From NCBI GenBank assembly GCA_036365455.1, contig JAWQUS010000008.1, positions 15,855,501-15,919,500 on the forward strand: a stretch of 64,000 bases of DNA. The letters are read 5' to 3'. Below are positions 61,863 to 64,000 of this stretch, one piece after another. The notes under the pieces were generated by a model. The model did no database searches and was not told the DNA's origin. It saw only the letters and a program-made list of their open reading frames with translations. The position numbers and the translations under genes are program-made. The stretch's first letter is position 1. Each line of letters begins with the position of its first letter. This stretch comes from Macrosoma leucophasiata (taxonomy: Eukaryota; Arthropoda; Insecta; Lepidoptera; Hedylidae).

Positions 61863-63130
61863 CGCGTACTACAAATTTTGGATTTTCTAATATTTTGTAC
61901 TCACTTGTCTTGTTTACAAAATACAAATTAGGTGTTCCAATTTATTCAATATTGTTTTTAGGTCTCATATAAGGTGAATTATGAGTATATTTTTATTTAA
62001 CGTGGAAGATATGTTTATTATTAGTTGATTATTTTAGTTGTAAACACATTATTTGGAGATAAAACAAAAAATAAAGTTATAGTTAACCTTAAACACATTC
62101 ATTATTTAATGTGTACTTTTTCTTGTTTTAAATAAGTATGGCATATACATATAATATATCAAATGTGGACCATGCAACCTAACACGTAACTTTTAAATTC
62201 GCGACTACTGTAGGGTTAAGTTATGCGATGTGGCCTACAAACTTCGTCACTGTGGCTCTACCAATAATAAAAGTTAGTCGTATATAGGCTATTCAATTTC
62301 GCACACAATTCCAGGCATTACTAATTCATCGACTTAATACAATCCAAAACAGTAATTTCATAATTCCAAGGTGAAATAATTCCTAAATAATAATTCATTA
62401 ATTAATGTTAATGTACCCATAGAGGCCACAGAATATCGTAACATGATTCGCTGAATCATGTTTCGCAAATACATTACTGTATAATCTGTCTCTGGTCGAA
62501 TAATCATGTTCTATGTAATACGAAGCCCGCCGCATTCTCTAACAAGATCCCGGTCGGGGGGAGTCGGGGATCAAGGAATATGATTACAGAGCAAGAAAAA
62601 CGATACAAACGAAATTAAAATATTTTAGTGCTTTTAACAGCCTCTGCGGCTTAATATTGATTTTTTCAAAGTGTTTGTCTCATTTTCCTAAGGAATGCGA
62701 GGGCTTTAAAGGTAAAGTTTCATATTCAATTTCGGGGCTGGAGAAATAACTTGAACTTATTGGAAATACTATGGAGAAGATTGCCAGTTGCACCCTGAGA
62801 AGATTTTTGCACCCTAAATGCACCATTGGATTTTTGCAATGTGGCCGATGATGATAAACGATAGAGTAAAAAAAAATGGATCCTCGTGCTACAAAACTAT
62901 ATTGCACTCACATTACTTGCTTTTCAAAGTGTGTGTTAATTACGTTGCACATTGTATAGTACTTTTCTTTAGGCACTCTAAACGAGTGCTACCAGCATGT
63001 TAAGGGGTATTAAATTAATTAAATTCAGAGATTTCAATTTTGCCACTTGCCACACTTTAAGTAGATATAAGCTCTTATGCCTCTATGCTGAACGTCAAAG
63101 GGCCACTGAGTACGAAAATGAGGAACACTT
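61863..63130. other. Non-coding DNA
   Basis: No gene or repeat family recognised. Confidence 0.5.
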
Positions 63131-63139
63131 TCATTTAAA

Positions 63140-64000
63140 TACAAATACAAGCCGTCCGTCACGCAGATCATGGGTGTTGCGGATGGGATGTGTCAAAATT
63201 TGCTCTGTATATACATGGTATCCTAGATATTCTATTTCTGATTTTCCCAGGTCACATTTCGCCAAGTTGATCGTGACACCGTAAGGCGATTGAAAACTAT
63301 TTCCAGGTGTTTTCTGTGAACAGATTCTGAGTCGGAGAAAATAATGGTATCATCGACAAAATTGAATAAAAAATCTAGGTCTTGAAATACAACATGGTTC
63401 ATAAATCGCTGGAAGGTTTGTGCTGCGTTCCGTAAGCCGAATGTCATTCGTGGAAACTCGAAAAGTCCAAAAGGTGTTGTACTGGCGGTTTTCTCAATGT
63501 CTTCGGGAGCAATTTGAATGAAATGGTAAGCGCGGTGTAAATCAATACGTGAAAATATTTTCTTTCCAGCAAGCAGGTATGTAAAATCGTGAATTCGTGG
63601 TATGGGATATCTGTCGGGTTTAGTAATTCCGTTCAAGCTGCGATAATCACCACAAGGTCGTAATTCACCGTTCTTCTTTGTAACAACATGCAGCGGACTA
63701 GACCAACAGCTCTTGGAAGGTCTACATATGCCAATTTGATGCATGTATTCGAATTCCTTCTTGACTTGCAGATATTTGGCGGGAGGGAGTGGACGAGCGC
63801 GAGCAAATACGGGTGAGCCAGTAGTTTCAATATGATGCATGACGTTATATTTGGGAGCATCTTTGTAGCAAATTGGTTTTGTGATGTCAGGATACGCTGA
63901 TAATAAGTCATAGTACGGACTTGTGACGTCGATGGTTTTTATGGTATCGGTGCACTGGACTAGAGATCCGACAACGTTAAGAGTTGTCACGGAATCTATT
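63140..64000 (-). pseudogene. Ty3/Gypsy-type retrotransposon pol fragment, reverse transcriptase (partial)
   Basis: Reading inward from the right edge, one open frame covers the end of the protease-RT linker and most of the reverse transcriptase. It has the LPPAKY linker, [35 protein letters not shown] (catalytic Asp at 63541-63543), [14 protein letters not shown] and FVDD (63349-63360). The usual order and spacing of Gypsy RT are kept. Near 63285 the frame shifts and the thumb region continues in another frame for about 140 bases before it fades. No RNase H, integrase or LTR follows, so the copy is 3'-truncated; the 5' part lies outside the window. Confidence 0.9.

Noticed and set aside
47493..63130. 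Search for a second host gene downstream
   Set aside because: No frame with domain motifs or a chain of phased GT-AG exons could be found; open frames are short and lie in AT-rich DNA or repeats.
1..64000. CRISPR arrays, operons, riboswitches
   Set aside because: No regularly spaced repeats with unique spacers and no prokaryotic gene organisation; the window is eukaryotic.

Overview
This is an insect nuclear genomic window, most likely from a moth or butterfly. The assignment rests on three things: AT-rich DNA, GT-AG introns of one to eleven kilobases, and repeat types that are typical of Lepidoptera. Those repeats include Helitrons with GTCT microsatellites and CTAG ends, tRNA-derived SINEs and RTE-like LINE tails. 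No bacterial operons, rRNA genes or CRISPR arrays are present.

The window holds one complete host gene, on the + strand. It is a membrane-type (renal) dipeptidase of family M19 with ten coding exons between 7754 and 47492. I assembled it by reading across the splice sites. All nine introns have GT and AG ends, every junction keeps phase, and the product is 407 residues. It has a signal peptide, all five expected zinc ligands (His47, Asp49, Glu162, His230, His251), both conserved disulfide cysteine pairs and three N-glycosylation sites. The 55-base exon 5 (28889-28943) is easy to miss. The C-terminus is short and hydrophilic, with no visible GPI-attachment signal.

Region by region: 1-875 is the C-terminal end of a site-specific-type non-LTR retrotransposon ORF. 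876-7753 is intergenic or upstream DNA with MITEs, a palindrome and three Helitron insertions. 7891-47384 is the intron space, filled with SINEs, RTE fragments, Helitrons, a decayed mariner, long-inverted-repeat elements and many copies of one retroposed repeat, called family A here. 47493-63130 is downstream DNA of the same kind, with no second host gene seen. 63140-64000 is a Ty3/Gypsy-type pol fragment on the - strand that runs off the window.

The most interesting structure is not a gene. About a dozen perfect or near-perfect short-loop hairpins (arms 10-24 bp) are scattered through introns and flanks. There is also an unrecognised family with ~110-bp inverted termini and TA target duplications, an unrecognised ~218-bp repeat in two copies 39 kb apart, and a perfect 61-bp inverted repeat ending 5 bp from the mariner insertion. 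Helitrons with three unrelated interiors share the same kind of ends, and several mobile elements sit within 20-45 bp of dipeptidase exons. I found no convincing new multi-gene system.
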